Below are positions 43,536 through 52,464 of a DNA stretch of 64,000 nucleotides, in pieces (within the stretch, counting starts at the first letter, position 1; the number at the start of each line of letters is the position of its first letter). The position numbers and the translations under genes are program-made. Source of the DNA: G965195345 sp965277775. Its GTDB lineage: Bacteria; Pseudomonadota; Gammaproteobacteria; CAKMZV01. Location of the stretch: assembly GCA_965277775.1 (NCBI GenBank), contig OZ255843.1, positions 1,426,001-1,490,000 on the forward strand. Direction: 5' to 3'. The notes under the pieces are model-generated. The model was not told the origin of the DNA. It was given only the letters and a program-made list of their open reading frames with translations, and searched no databases.

Positions 43536-44183
43536 TCAGGCATCCGCTACAAATTTCACCGGCACTTTTCTTTTTTTGATAACGACGGTGTTTGCAAGTT
43601 TGTCGTGCCACCCTTGTTTTCGTTTATCAAATGCCGCCCAAATAAAACCCAAATGAAAGGGAATAGCCGAAATGATGTAGGCAATGAATCGACCAATACA
43701 TTGGCCGAAGGATGCCGTTTTGCCACTATCGGCGTCCACGACTTCTAACTTTAATGCCATCTTGCCAGGTGTGGCTCTATAGCGTCGCCAAAACCAGACG
43801 GTGAGAATCAGTGGCAGGATGATTTGTAAATAACCAAACAAAGAATATAATAGTTGGTACTCGGAATCAAAAGATCCGTCTTGGTTAAAAAATTGATTAA
43901 AATCGTCTGGGGAAGAAATCTGATCATGACCATTTTGGTTAAAAAATTGATCAAGATCGTCTTGGGAAGAAATCTGATTATGACCGGCTTGGTTAAAAAA
44001 TTGATCAAAATCAAATGGGGGGAAAAAATAGAGAATACCAGATAAGAGTATCCCATATAGTATAGATAATAGGGTGAAATCTATGATCATTGCGACAAAT
44101 CGCACCCAAAATCCTGCATACTCTTTAATTATTTGCTCATCGTTGGTTGGTTGATTATTGTTGGTTATTTGATCACTGTTCAT
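43536..44183 (-). CDS. RDD-family membrane protein, tandem copy 3, with expanded loop
   Basis: This 215-residue copy is longest because the loop after the first helix holds about two and a half repeats of an 18-residue unit (DQFFNQ-x-GHDQISSPDD) encoded by 54-bp direct repeats. The rest matches its neighbours (KEYAGFWVRFVAMIID, WRRYRATPGKMALKLEVVDADSG, IWAAFDKRKQGWHDKLANTVVIKK). An AAGGA site precedes ATG 44183. The repeats are polar, with Asn, Gln and Asp, and probably face the periplasm. Confidence 0.87.
   Translation of the reverse strand: MNSDQITNNNQPTNDEQIIKEYAGFWVRFVAMIIDFTLLSILYGILLSGILYFFPPFDFDQFFNQAGHNQISSQDDLDQFFNQNGHDQISSPDDFNQFFNQDGSFDSEYQLLYSLFGYLQIILPLILTVWFWRRYRATPGKMALKLEVVDADSGKTASFGQCIGRFIAYIISAIPFHLGFIWAAFDKRKQGWHDKLANTVVIKKRKVPVKFVADA
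43881..44012. repeat. 54-bp direct repeats within RDD copy 3
   Basis: Repeat starts (TTGGTTAAAAAATTGAT) lie at 43881, 43935 and 43989, exactly 54 bp apart; two full copies and part of a third are seen with a few base differences. The length is a multiple of three, so expansion or contraction keeps the reading frame. It encodes the 18-residue DQFFNQ-GHDQISSPDD unit. Confidence 0.9.
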
Positions 44184-44280
44184 CGTCAATCCTTGCACTG
44201 CTTTGTTACTAAGTATGTATCATGACCGGCGTGTAATTTAGAGGACTGGGCTTTAAGCAAACTGAAATATTTGATAGATG

Positions 44281-44802
44281 TCAGGCATCCTCTACAAATT
44301 TCACCGGTGCTGTTCTTTTTTTGATAACGACGGTATTTGCAAGTTTGTCGTGCCACCCTTGCTTTCGCTTATCAAATGCCACCCAAATAAAACCCAAAAA
44401 CAAGGGGATGGTCGAAATGAAGTAGGCCAGGTATCGACCAGCACATTGACCGATGGATGGCGTTTCGCCACTGTCGGCGTCCACGACTTCTAATTTGAAT
44501 GCCATCTTACCGGGTGTGGCTTTAAAGCGCCGCCAAAACCAGACGGTAAGGAGCAGTGGCAGGATGATTTGTACAAAATCTCCAAAATTAAAATATGAAC
44601 CGTACTCGGAATCCAAAATGACGTGTTGGTAAAAAAATTGATCAAAACCAACTGGGGAAAAAAGAAAGAGAATACCAAAGTAGAGTATTCCAAATATTAT
44701 AAGAAATATAATATTATCAATGATCAGTGCGACAAAGCGCACCCAAAATCCTGCATATTCTTTAATTATTTGCTCGTCGTTGGCTATTTGATCATTATTC
44801 AT
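44281..44802 (-). CDS. RDD-family membrane protein, tandem copy 4 (promoter-proximal)
   Basis: The 173-residue paralogue begins with IIKEYAGFWVRFVALIID and has WRRFKATPGKMAFKLEVVDADSGE and the shared C-terminal block ending WHDKLANTVVIKKRTAPVKFVEDA. It is the first gene of the array; a good AAGGA site lies 6 bp before ATG 44802, and the operon promoter should lie in the 386-bp gap upstream. The loop after helix 1 contains a single DQFF segment, the likely ancestor of the repeated unit in copy 3. Confidence 0.87.
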   Translation of the reverse strand: MNNDQIANDEQIIKEYAGFWVRFVALIIDNIIFLIIFGILYFGILFLFSPVGFDQFFYQHVILDSEYGSYFNFGDFVQIILPLLLTVWFWRRFKATPGKMAFKLEVVDADSGETPSIGQCAGRYLAYFISTIPLFLGFIWVAFDKRKQGWHDKLANTVVIKKRTAPVKFVEDA

Positions 44803-45188
44803 CGTAGTTCCTTGCTGGCTTTAAGTCGCGATATGGTTTCAAGACAGAATTAAATTATATATCAAGCGTATTTGAAATTTTTAGATCTATCCCAACCATG
44901 AGCTAATGTGGTCTGGTGAAGCCATCAGTGACAGCCGTCCTTATGTTTATGAACGCCCTTTGTCATAGGGTATTAGCGTGATTTTATGCGTCGAAAATTC
45001 GACTATGGTAGCGTGGGTGTACAGAAAATCGCCACAGCCGACAACTTAAGCCACAGACCTTGCATCAAGGGCGGAAATGGTTGTCGCTAAATTGGTCAGA
45101 TACAATCTAAATAAACGACATTTGTCGGTTATAATTCAGCGCAAATTTATTCCACTTTTTTAAACCCTGCCCAGTTAATAATCCTAAA
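44803..45188. other. Divergent intergenic region between RDD array and folE2
   Basis: No protein gene is supported. A TATAAT at 45130-45135 could be the folE2 -10 box, preceded by the palindrome CGACA-TT-TGTCG (45116-45127) that might be an operator. A 6-bp stem hairpin GTCGAA-AA-TTCGAC lies near 44990-45003. The middle portion (about 44900-45080) is less AT-rich than its surroundings and could be a decayed gene or an RNA, but nothing is recognisable. Confidence 0.4.
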
Positions 45189-46115
45189 ATGAAAACTCAG
45201 TCTCTACCTGATGTTGCTTTGAATATTCATACAAGCAACAAGGCGACCATTGCATTAGATAAAGTTGGCATGAGTAATATTGAATTACCTGTTTTGATTG
45301 CAACCGAAGGTGGTGTGGCGCAAACTGTCGGACGGGCAGACGTGGCGGTTAATCTAAAAACTGCGCATAGAGGCATTCATATGTCTCGCTTGTACAACGA
45401 TTTGGTCGATACCATTCCGCAACAAACCTTGTCTTTGTCGGTTTTGCAACAATTGACTCAACAATTTCTTCAATCGCATCAAGAACTCAGTGATTATGCG
45501 CACATTGAATTGTCATTTGAGTTGCTGGTGAAGCGCATGTCTTTGACCAGTGGCGGTTACGGTTGGCGCAGTTATCCGATTGAAGTTACAGTCGATAATA
45601 TTGCAGGAGCATGTCTGTTTACAGTCAAAACCACTTTAACCTATTCTTCCGCGTGTCCGTGTTCAGCCGCTTTGTCACAAAAATTAATCATGGATCAATT
45701 TGAAAAGACCTTTAACAAGAAGCAGACATTGGATAAAAATCAGGTACAAGCATGGTTGAATGAATACAGTTTGTTGGCCGTGCCACACAGCCAAAGAAGC
45801 CATGCGATTATTGCGGTAGAACTTAAAGATTTGCTTCAACTTGACCGAACTGAATTATTTTTAGATTTGGTTAATCAATTTGAATCCATTGTGCCCACAC
45901 CCGTTCAAACCATGGTAAAACGCGCTGATGAACAACAGTTTGCATTGGCCAATGGGGAAAATTTAATGTTTTGTGAAGATGTGGCTCGACGCTTTAAAAC
46001 GCATTTTGAATCAGAAGCGGCGAAAAACAGCTTTTCGTTTTATCAAGTCAGGGTTGAGCATTTAGAAAGCTTACACGCTCACGATGCCGTTGCTGAGATT
46101 TCTTCTAATGACTGA
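45189..46115 (+). CDS. folE2: GTP cyclohydrolase FolE2 (type IB)
   Basis: The 308-residue enzyme makes dihydroneopterin triphosphate for folate synthesis. The metal-ligand Cys lies in SSACPCSAALSQKL near 155, and the N-terminal segment DVALNIHTSNKATIALDKVGMSNIELPV is typical of proteobacterial FolE2. This enzyme can work with metals other than zinc and is often zinc-repressed (Zur); I did not find a Zur box. It overlaps the sufE-like gene by 8 bp and heads the run folE2-sufE-argB-valS. Confidence 0.94.
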   Translation: MKTQSLPDVALNIHTSNKATIALDKVGMSNIELPVLIATEGGVAQTVGRADVAVNLKTAHRGIHMSRLYNDLVDTIPQQTLSLSVLQQLTQQFLQSHQELSDYAHIELSFELLVKRMSLTSGGYGWRSYPIEVTVDNIAGACLFTVKTTLTYSSACPCSAALSQKLIMDQFEKTFNKKQTLDKNQVQAWLNEYSLLAVPHSQRSHAIIAVELKDLLQLDRTELFLDLVNQFESIVPTPVQTMVKRADEQQFALANGENLMFCEDVARRFKTHFESEAAKNSFSFYQVRVEHLESLHAHDAVAEISSND

Positions 46116-46542
46116 TGATTCTCGGTTGCTTAAAAGGCAACAACAACTTTTAGACGACTTTGCTTTTTTGGATCAATGGGAAGATAAGTACGAGTACATC
46201 ATTGATTTGGGACGGACCTTGCCTCAATTGTCTGAGTCACAGATGGTTGACGCCAATTTGGTTAAGGGCTGTCAGTCCAAAGTGTGGTTGACACACACCA
46301 AAGAATCGGGCGAATTGATTTTTCATGCCAACAGCGATGCAGCCATTGTTTCAGGGTTGATTGCCATCGTATTACAGGTTTTTTCACACAGCACACCCCA
46401 AGAAGTGATCGACGCACCATTGGATTTTATCCAAGCATTGGGGCTCAGTCAGCACCTTTCACCCATGCGTAGCAATGGTTTGGCGTCTATGCTCAAGACC
46501 ATAAGAAAAATTGCAGAATCTGAGGCTTCCACCGTTCAATGA
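46108..46542 (+). CDS. sufE: SufE-family cysteine desulfurase sulfur acceptor
   Basis: The 144-residue protein has the acceptor Cys in LVKGCQSKVWL near 52 and the family N-terminus LLDDFAFLDQWEDKYEYIIDLGR. SufE/CsdE accepts sulfur from a SufS-type desulfurase for iron-sulfur assembly. Start ATG 46108 overlaps folE2 by 8 bp, and the stop overlaps argB as ATGA. No suf operon lies nearby, so it may be a stand-alone SufE or CsdE. Confidence 0.93.
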   Translation: MTDDSRLLKRQQQLLDDFAFLDQWEDKYEYIIDLGRTLPQLSESQMVDANLVKGCQSKVWLTHTKESGELIFHANSDAAIVSGLIAIVLQVFSHSTPQEVIDAPLDFIQALGLSQHLSPMRSNGLASMLKTIRKIAESEASTVQ

Positions 46543-47438
46543 AACCACACCCAGATATTTCAGCCACATCGCCTGAAGTGCAACGTCTTCAAGGGTCTTG
46601 TGTGGTGATCAAATATGGGGGGAATGCCATGACATCTCCCGCATTAAAAGAACAATTTGCTGAAAACATCATCGAGTTACAACGCCTTGGTCTTAAACCC
46701 ATCGTTGTGCACGGCGGCGGTCCACAAATCGGTCAGTTGCTTGAAAAATTAGACATTGAATCTCGTTTCATCCAAGGCATGCGCGTGACCGATCCTGCGA
46801 CAATGTCAGTGGTAGAAATGGTATTGGGGGGCAGTGTTAATCAAGATATTGTCAGTTTGATTGTCAGTAAGGGCGGCAAAGCCGTTGGGCTGACTGGAAA
46901 GGATGCCGGTCTGATTGAGGCCATGCCCTTAACCATGACCATAGAGGATGACAATGGCCAAGCCCAGCCAGTGGACTTGGGGCAAGTGGGTGAAGTGACA
47001 AACATCGACACCACCTTGCTCGACACGCTTATGCAAGCCGACCTCATCCCCATTATTGCCCCCATCGGCAGTGATAAAAAAGGTCTGGCGTATAATATCA
47101 ATGCAGATTTGGTGGCTGGCGCCATTGCCAAAGCCATGCAATCGGAGAAATTATTGCTGTTGACCAACACCCCAGGGATATTAGATAAGAACGACCAAGT
47201 CTTGCCTCATTTAGATGCGGACGCGGTTGCTGCACTCATCGAAGATGGGACAATTTATGGCGGTATGTTGCCCAAAATCCAATGCGCCTTAGAGTCAGTA
47301 AAAGGCGGTGTTCAGTCTGCACACATTGTCGATGGTCGGATCGAAAATGCTGTATTATTAGAACTATTCACCGAGACAGGCAGTGGTACAGCCATCCATC
47401 ACCGTAAAAACATTCATCAATCAAACACGTCAGAATAA
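46539..47438 (+). CDS. argB: Acetylglutamate kinase
   Basis: The 299-residue enzyme of arginine synthesis phosphorylates N-acetylglutamate. Amino-acid kinase motifs are VIKYGGNAM at the N-terminus, VVHGGGPQI near 58, and YNINADLVAGAIAKAM near 187. The first residues show no clear arginine-binding N-terminal helix of the feedback-inhibited class, but this is uncertain. It overlaps sufE by 4 bp and is followed 24 bp later by valS. Confidence 0.95.
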   Translation: MKPHPDISATSPEVQRLQGSCVVIKYGGNAMTSPALKEQFAENIIELQRLGLKPIVVHGGGPQIGQLLEKLDIESRFIQGMRVTDPATMSVVEMVLGGSVNQDIVSLIVSKGGKAVGLTGKDAGLIEAMPLTMTIEDDNGQAQPVDLGQVGEVTNIDTTLLDTLMQADLIPIIAPIGSDKKGLAYNINADLVAGAIAKAMQSEKLLLLTNTPGILDKNDQVLPHLDADAVAALIEDGTIYGGMLPKIQCALESVKGGVQSAHIVDGRIENAVLLELFTETGSGTAIHHRKNIHQSNTSE

Positions 47439-47462
47439 AAAGCCGTTAATATAATAAACATC

Positions 47463-50240
47463 ATGGAAAAAAATTACGTCGCTGAGCATATTGAACAAGA
47501 CATTTATCAGACTTGGGAGCAGAACGATTGTTTTGCCGATGGTCAAGCTGGTGCAACAGAGCCTTATTGCATTATTCTGCCCCCACCCAATGTCACGGGG
47601 AATCTGCACATGGGACACGCGTTTCAATCAACGGTCGTTGACGCATTGATTCGCTATAACCGCATGTGTGGCAAAAACACGCATTGGCAACCAGGCACCG
47701 ATCATGCAGGCATTGCCACGCAAATGTTGGTTGAAAGACAATTGGCCGCGCAAGGCATTGATCGAAAGGCCATGGGTCGAACAGCATTCATTGAAGCGGT
47801 CTGGGACTGGAAGCGATCCTCTGAGGGCGCGATAAAGCAGCAGTTAAAGCGCATTGGTGCCTCACTCAATTGGTCAAAAGACAAATTTACCTTAGACGAT
47901 GATGTGTCGCATGCGGTCAGAGAAGTCTTTGTGCGTCTGTATGAAGAAGGCTTGCTTTATAGGGGTAAGCGGTTGGTCAACTGGGACCCCGTTTTGCAAA
48001 CCGCTGTGTCCGATTTAGAAGTGGTTAATGTTGAAGCCACTGGGTTCATGTATTATGTGCATTATCCCTTTGTTGATGACAATGAAAAGTCCATTGTGAT
48101 TGGTACAACCCGACCTGAAACCATTCTGGCAGATGGGGCCATTGCGGTTCACCCAGACGATCAACGGTTTAGCAAATTATTAGGCAAAAAAGTATGGGTG
48201 CCATTGACTGATAGGCAAATTGAGATTATTGCCGATGAATACGTTGACCCAGAGTTTGGTTCAGGTTGCGTAAAAATCACCGGCGCGCATGATTTTAATG
48301 ACTTTGAAGTAACAAAAAGGCACGCCGATAAAAACTTGCCACTCATTGAATTGATGACTAAAACAGCCACCATGAATGAAAACGCGCCAAAGGCCTACCA
48401 AGGGTTGGACCGTTTTGTGGCTCGAGAAAAAATCGTCAAAGATTTAGATGAAGCGGGTTTGTTGAAGGATAGAAAAGCGCACAAATACGTTCTGCCCAAA
48501 GGCGATAGAAGCCAGGCGGTTTTAGAACCCATGCTCACAGACCAGTGGTTTGTTGATGCCAAAACATTGGCGCGTGAAGCCATAGATGTTGTTAAACAAG
48601 AAGAAATTAAGTTTGTGCCCAGAAACTGGGAAAACACTTATTTTGAGTGGATGAACAATATCCAAGATTGGTGTATTTCACGCCAGCTTTGGTGGGGACA
48701 CCGTATTCCAGCTTGGTACGGCGAAAGTGGCGAAATGTTCGTTGCTCACGATGAATCTCAAGCACGGGCACAGGCGGATAAACAAGGCTACAAAGGCTCG
48801 CTTACTCAAGATGAAGATGTATTAGACACCTGGTTTTCTTCGGCGCTGTGGCCGTTTTCAACCTTGGGCTGGCCCAACCAAACTGAAGATTTAGAAACAT
48901 TTTATCCAACTTCTGTACTGGTAACGGGATTTGACATCATCTTCTTCTGGGTCGCTAGAATGATTATGTTTGGTCAAAAATTCACAGGCAAAGTACCTTT
49001 TAGAGAAGTCTATGTCCATGGCTTGGTGCGCGATGCTCTGGGTCAGAAAATGTCTAAATCTAAAGGCAATGTGCTCGACCCCATTGACATCATCGATGGT
49101 ATTTCTTTAGAAGCCTTAGTGGCTAAGCGAACGTCTGGATTGATGCAACCGCAACACGCAGAACGTATTGAGCGTGAAACCAGAGCCCAGTTTGCAGAAG
49201 GCATTCCAGCTTATGGATGTGATGCATTGCGCTTCACTTTTTCAGCCATGGCTTCGACTGGCAGAGACATTCGTTTTGAGCTGTCCCGCTGTGAAGGATA
49301 CCGTAATTTTTGTAATAAACTGTGGAATGCTGGGCGGTTTATTCTGCTACGCGTTGAAGGTCAAGCTGTATCAAACACACCATCGACCCATGCGGTTGAT
49401 CAGTGGATCAATTCGCGCTTGCAACACACCATCACTGCGGTCAACAAAGGATTTGACACCTACAGATTAGACCACGTCGCCAATGCGATCTATGAGTTCG
49501 TCTGGCATGATTTTTGTGATTGGTATTTGGAATTTATCAAGGTGTTATTGCAAAACGAAGACGAACAAGCGGCACAAACTCGACACAACATGTTGCAATT
49601 GATGGATGCCATTTGTCGGTTGGCACACCCCATCATTCCCTTTATTTCTGAGTCTGTGTGGCAAGCCATGCCTCAATCGGCCGATCAAAAGTCTGATTCT
49701 GAGCGCGCAACCATCATGATTCAACCCTATCCCGTCGTTGATGAGCAACGCATTAACCGAGAAGCTGAGCAAGAAATACAATGGATGCAAGCGGTTATTA
49801 GCGGTGTTCGGAGCATTCGCTCGCAAATGAATATTGCCCCCAATAAACGCTTGGAATGCTTTATTGCCACAGCAGATGTGCAGGAACAAAAGTGGTTGAA
49901 CAATCATTTAGCAATGCTTTGTGAAGGCGCAAAATTGACGTCGTTGTCGCTGGTGGAGGGTGAAGTTGATGCTTCGGCATCAGCGATTTGTGGTGCAGGA
50001 AAACTGTATTTGCCCCTATCAAGCACCATTGACTTTAGCGACGAATTGGTCCGAAATGAACGTGATCAGAAAAAACTGATCGAAGGGCTTGACCTGCTAT
50101 CGAAAAAACTCAATAATCCTTCGTTTACCAACAATGCGCCTGAAGCCGTTGTATTGAAAGTTCGCACCCAATATGCGCAGAAAAATACGGCTTTGAAACA
50201 CTTACAGGACCAACATGCCAAATACAGTCAATTGGTGTAG
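47463..50240 (+). CDS. valS: Valyl-tRNA synthetase
   Basis: The 925-residue class Ia synthetase has the HIGH-type motif in GNLHMGHAFQ near 45, the editing domain (FDFNDFEVTKRH-like VKITGAHDFNDFEV near 280), KMSKSKGNVLDP near 527, an anticodon-binding domain and a C-terminal coiled coil ending KHLQDQHAKY. All parts are intact and length is normal. Its 3' end overlaps the SH3-domain gene by 26 bp. Confidence 0.97.
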   Translation: MEKNYVAEHIEQDIYQTWEQNDCFADGQAGATEPYCIILPPPNVTGNLHMGHAFQSTVVDALIRYNRMCGKNTHWQPGTDHAGIATQMLVERQLAAQGIDRKAMGRTAFIEAVWDWKRSSEGAIKQQLKRIGASLNWSKDKFTLDDDVSHAVREVFVRLYEEGLLYRGKRLVNWDPVLQTAVSDLEVVNVEATGFMYYVHYPFVDDNEKSIVIGTTRPETILADGAIAVHPDDQRFSKLLGKKVWVPLTDRQIEIIADEYVDPEFGSGCVKITGAHDFNDFEVTKRHADKNLPLIELMTKTATMNENAPKAYQGLDRFVAREKIVKDLDEAGLLKDRKAHKYVLPKGDRSQAVLEPMLTDQWFVDAKTLAREAIDVVKQEEIKFVPRNWENTYFEWMNNIQDWCISRQLWWGHRIPAWYGESGEMFVAHDESQARAQADKQGYKGSLTQDEDVLDTWFSSALWPFSTLGWPNQTEDLETFYPTSVLVTGFDIIFFWVARMIMFGQKFTGKVPFREVYVHGLVRDALGQKMSKSKGNVLDPIDIIDGISLEALVAKRTSGLMQPQHAERIERETRAQFAEGIPAYGCDALRFTFSAMASTGRDIRFELSRCEGYRNFCNKLWNAGRFILLRVEGQAVSNTPSTHAVDQWINSRLQHTITAVNKGFDTYRLDHVANAIYEFVWHDFCDWYLEFIKVLLQNEDEQAAQTRHNMLQLMDAICRLAHPIIPFISESVWQAMPQSADQKSDSERATIMIQPYPVVDEQRINREAEQEIQWMQAVISGVRSIRSQMNIAPNKRLECFIATADVQEQKWLNNHLAMLCEGAKLTSLSLVEGEVDASASAICGAGKLYLPLSSTIDFSDELVRNERDQKKLIEGLDLLSKKLNNPSFTNNAPEAVVLKVRTQYAQKNTALKHLQDQHAKYSQLV

Positions 50241-50880
50241 CCTGCTACTGTTATTGTTTTGGCTGAGCACCGCCCAGTCTGCTCAAAATATACTCTACAT
50301 TGTTGATTCAACGCAGATACCAATGTATCAAAAAGCCGATGTCAGCAGTAAAGTTCTGAAAACATTGCCCAAAACGGCAGAAATTGAGGCCATCAATCAG
50401 GCGCGAAGCGGTTGGAGCAAAGTCCGTTATTTGGGACAAACGGGCTGGATAGAAAGTCGCTTTTTGTCGGTTCAACCCAACGATGAAATCAAACTGAATC
50501 AACTCAAAAAACTCCATTTTAGCTTCAAGCAAAAGCATCAGAAATTGGTTAAAGAGAACGAGTTTTTGCGTCAAACGAATAAGGAAGTGACCGAGAAACT
50601 TCAAGGCATTCAAAGGGATTATTACGAGGCCAATCAAAGTGTCAAACGCTTGACGAATTTGGTAAAAGAGCCTTTGGCCGTTGAAGAAAAAAATAAATAT
50701 TATCGGCAAGAATTGGAGGCTCTGAAAGTTGAAAATGAGCTGCTTCGATTTAGTGAATACAGCCATGAACGCAGTAAGGATAGAAATTGGTTCTGGTTGC
50801 TGATTTTTTGTTCTTTGACCGCAGCCGTTTTGAGTTATATCATGGGTGGCTATTTCGCTAAGAGACGTCGAGGGTTATGA
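50215..50880 (+). CDS. Signal-peptide SH3-domain protein with coiled coil and membrane anchor (YgiM-like)
   Basis: The 221-residue protein has a signal peptide (about 1-22), a bacterial SH3 domain (ILYIVDSTQIPMYQKADVSSKVLKTLPKT to TGWIESRFLS), a long coiled coil (about 95-190) and a C-terminal helix with a basic tail (FWLLIFCSLTAAVLSYIMGGYFAKRRR). This is the layout of the TIGR04211/YgiM family, of unclear function in the envelope. It overlaps valS at the start and def at the end (ATGA). Confidence 0.88.
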   Translation: MPNTVNWCSLLLLLFWLSTAQSAQNILYIVDSTQIPMYQKADVSSKVLKTLPKTAEIEAINQARSGWSKVRYLGQTGWIESRFLSVQPNDEIKLNQLKKLHFSFKQKHQKLVKENEFLRQTNKEVTEKLQGIQRDYYEANQSVKRLTNLVKEPLAVEEKNKYYRQELEALKVENELLRFSEYSHERSKDRNWFWLLIFCSLTAAVLSYIMGGYFAKRRRGL

Positions 50881-51365
50881 GACTGCAGTTGTTTCCGCAA
50901 GACGAGGTGATGCTGCGCAAAAAGAGCACGCCGCTGACGAACATTGATGGGCAAACCCAAAGCTTGGTAGAAACCATGTTTAGCATGATGCGGCAACACG
51001 ACGGCATTGGTTTGGCAGCTGTTCAAGTGGGGGTGCCACAGCGCGTATTCGTGATGGATGTTTCTGAATCGCAGGACAATCCTTTGTGCTTTATCAATCC
51101 TGAAATTGTCGAGCAATCGGGCGAAATCGAGTGGGAAGAGGGTTGTTTGTCTATTCCAGGCACCTTGGCGAACGTCACCCGATCAAAATCCATTTTGCTT
51201 CAAGGCTTGGATGTCTCGGGGAAAGTTCAACAATTGGAAATGTCCGATTTAGCCGCCATCTGTGCGCAACACGAGATTGACCATTTGGATGGCAAATTGT
51301 TCATCGACAAACTCTCACGTTTGAAATATCAACGTATCCGCCAAAAATTGCTTAAAGAAGCCTAA
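50877..51365 (+). CDS. def: Peptide deformylase
   Basis: The 162-residue iron/zinc enzyme removes the formyl group from new proteins. The three signature motifs are all present: GIGLAAVQVG near 43, EEGCLSIPG near 88 and HEIDHLDGKLF near 132, giving the Cys and two His metal ligands. It is followed by fmt 9 bp on, the classic def-fmt pair; only the upstream neighbour differs from E. coli. Confidence 0.96.
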   Translation: MRLQLFPQDEVMLRKKSTPLTNIDGQTQSLVETMFSMMRQHDGIGLAAVQVGVPQRVFVMDVSESQDNPLCFINPEIVEQSGEIEWEEGCLSIPGTLANVTRSKSILLQGLDVSGKVQQLEMSDLAAICAQHEIDHLDGKLFIDKLSRLKYQRIRQKLLKEA

Positions 51366-51374
51366 CAAGCCGTC

Positions 51375-52292
51375 ATGAAATTACTTTTTGCGGGTACGCC
51401 CCTGTTTGCGCAAGCCATCTTACAGGCTTTGATTGCGAGCGAGCACGAGGTGTTGGCAGTGCTCAGTCAACCCGATAAAGCTTCAGGGCGGGGCAGAAAA
51501 ATCAGCGCACCCCCCGTTAAAAATACCACTTTGGAGCATAACATTCCAGTTTTGCAACCGCAATCACTAAACAGTGATGCCTTGCTTCAATCATTGGCAA
51601 GCTATCAAGCCGATGCCATGATTGTTGTGGCTTATGGGATGCTATTGCCTCAGTCTGTCATCGACCTATTCCCCAAAGGGTGTTTGAACATCCACGCTTC
51701 ACTGCTGCCTCAATGGCGGGGGGCGGCGCCCATTCATCGGGCCATTGAAGCAGGTGATAAAGAAACCGGTATCAGCATCATGCAAATGGATGCAGGTTTG
51801 GACACGGGCGATGTGCTCTATAAGGCACCGCTGCGGATTGAACCAGACGATACCACAGCAACCTTACACGATAAATTGATGGCCTTGGGCAAGACTGCCT
51901 TGCTCAAGACCCTATCACAATACGATGATATTCAACCTCAACCCCAGCCGAACAATGGCGTAAGTTATGCTCAGAAAATCACCACCAAAGAAGCGCAATT
52001 AGATTGCGCTTTAACGGCTGTTGAGATTGAGCGCAAGGTTCGGGCGTTTTACCCAACCCCAGGTTGTTGGTGTATGATCGGTTCTGACCGTTATAAACTA
52101 TTGGCGGTTGAAGCCCAGCACAAGGCGCTTGCCCCCAATCACATCCATGTATCAGACAAAGAATTGCTGATCGGGTGCGCTGATGGCAGCATTGCCGTTA
52201 AAACCATTCAACCACCGAATCTAAAAGCCATGCCCATTGATGCTTTTCTGCGTGGTAACAGAGTTTTGCCCGATCGTATTAGCACCCAATAA
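51375..52292 (+). CDS. fmt: Methionyl-tRNA formyltransferase
   Basis: The 305-residue enzyme formylates initiator Met-tRNA. The N-terminal formyltransferase domain has CLNIHASLLPQWRGAAPIHRAI near 105-126 with the catalytic Asn-His, and the DTGDVL motif near 145. The C-terminal OB-like domain (VRAFYPTPGCW) follows. Complete and normal length. There is a 172-bp gap to deaD downstream. Confidence 0.96.
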   Translation: MKLLFAGTPLFAQAILQALIASEHEVLAVLSQPDKASGRGRKISAPPVKNTTLEHNIPVLQPQSLNSDALLQSLASYQADAMIVVAYGMLLPQSVIDLFPKGCLNIHASLLPQWRGAAPIHRAIEAGDKETGISIMQMDAGLDTGDVLYKAPLRIEPDDTTATLHDKLMALGKTALLKTLSQYDDIQPQPQPNNGVSYAQKITTKEAQLDCALTAVEIERKVRAFYPTPGCWCMIGSDRYKLLAVEAQHKALAPNHIHVSDKELLIGCADGSIAVKTIQPPNLKAMPIDAFLRGNRVLPDRISTQ

Positions 52293-52464
52293 CGCCCGTG
52301 CGATGATGTCACTTCAGCGGTGAACCTTGTACTTGCCATATAAGCACCAATCATACTCAATCTACAAGCCTTTTGTCAGTACGAAATCGATTGATTTATA
52401 ACAGTCGGTGCGCCATAGTCTTGTAGTATAATGCGACGCTAATCCTCCCCTCCCCCTACACACC

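Noticed and set aside
44900..45080. Structured RNA (6S, tmRNA, RNase P or riboswitch) upstream of folE2
   Set aside because: No conserved core of any of these RNAs could be found; only a short hairpin is visible.
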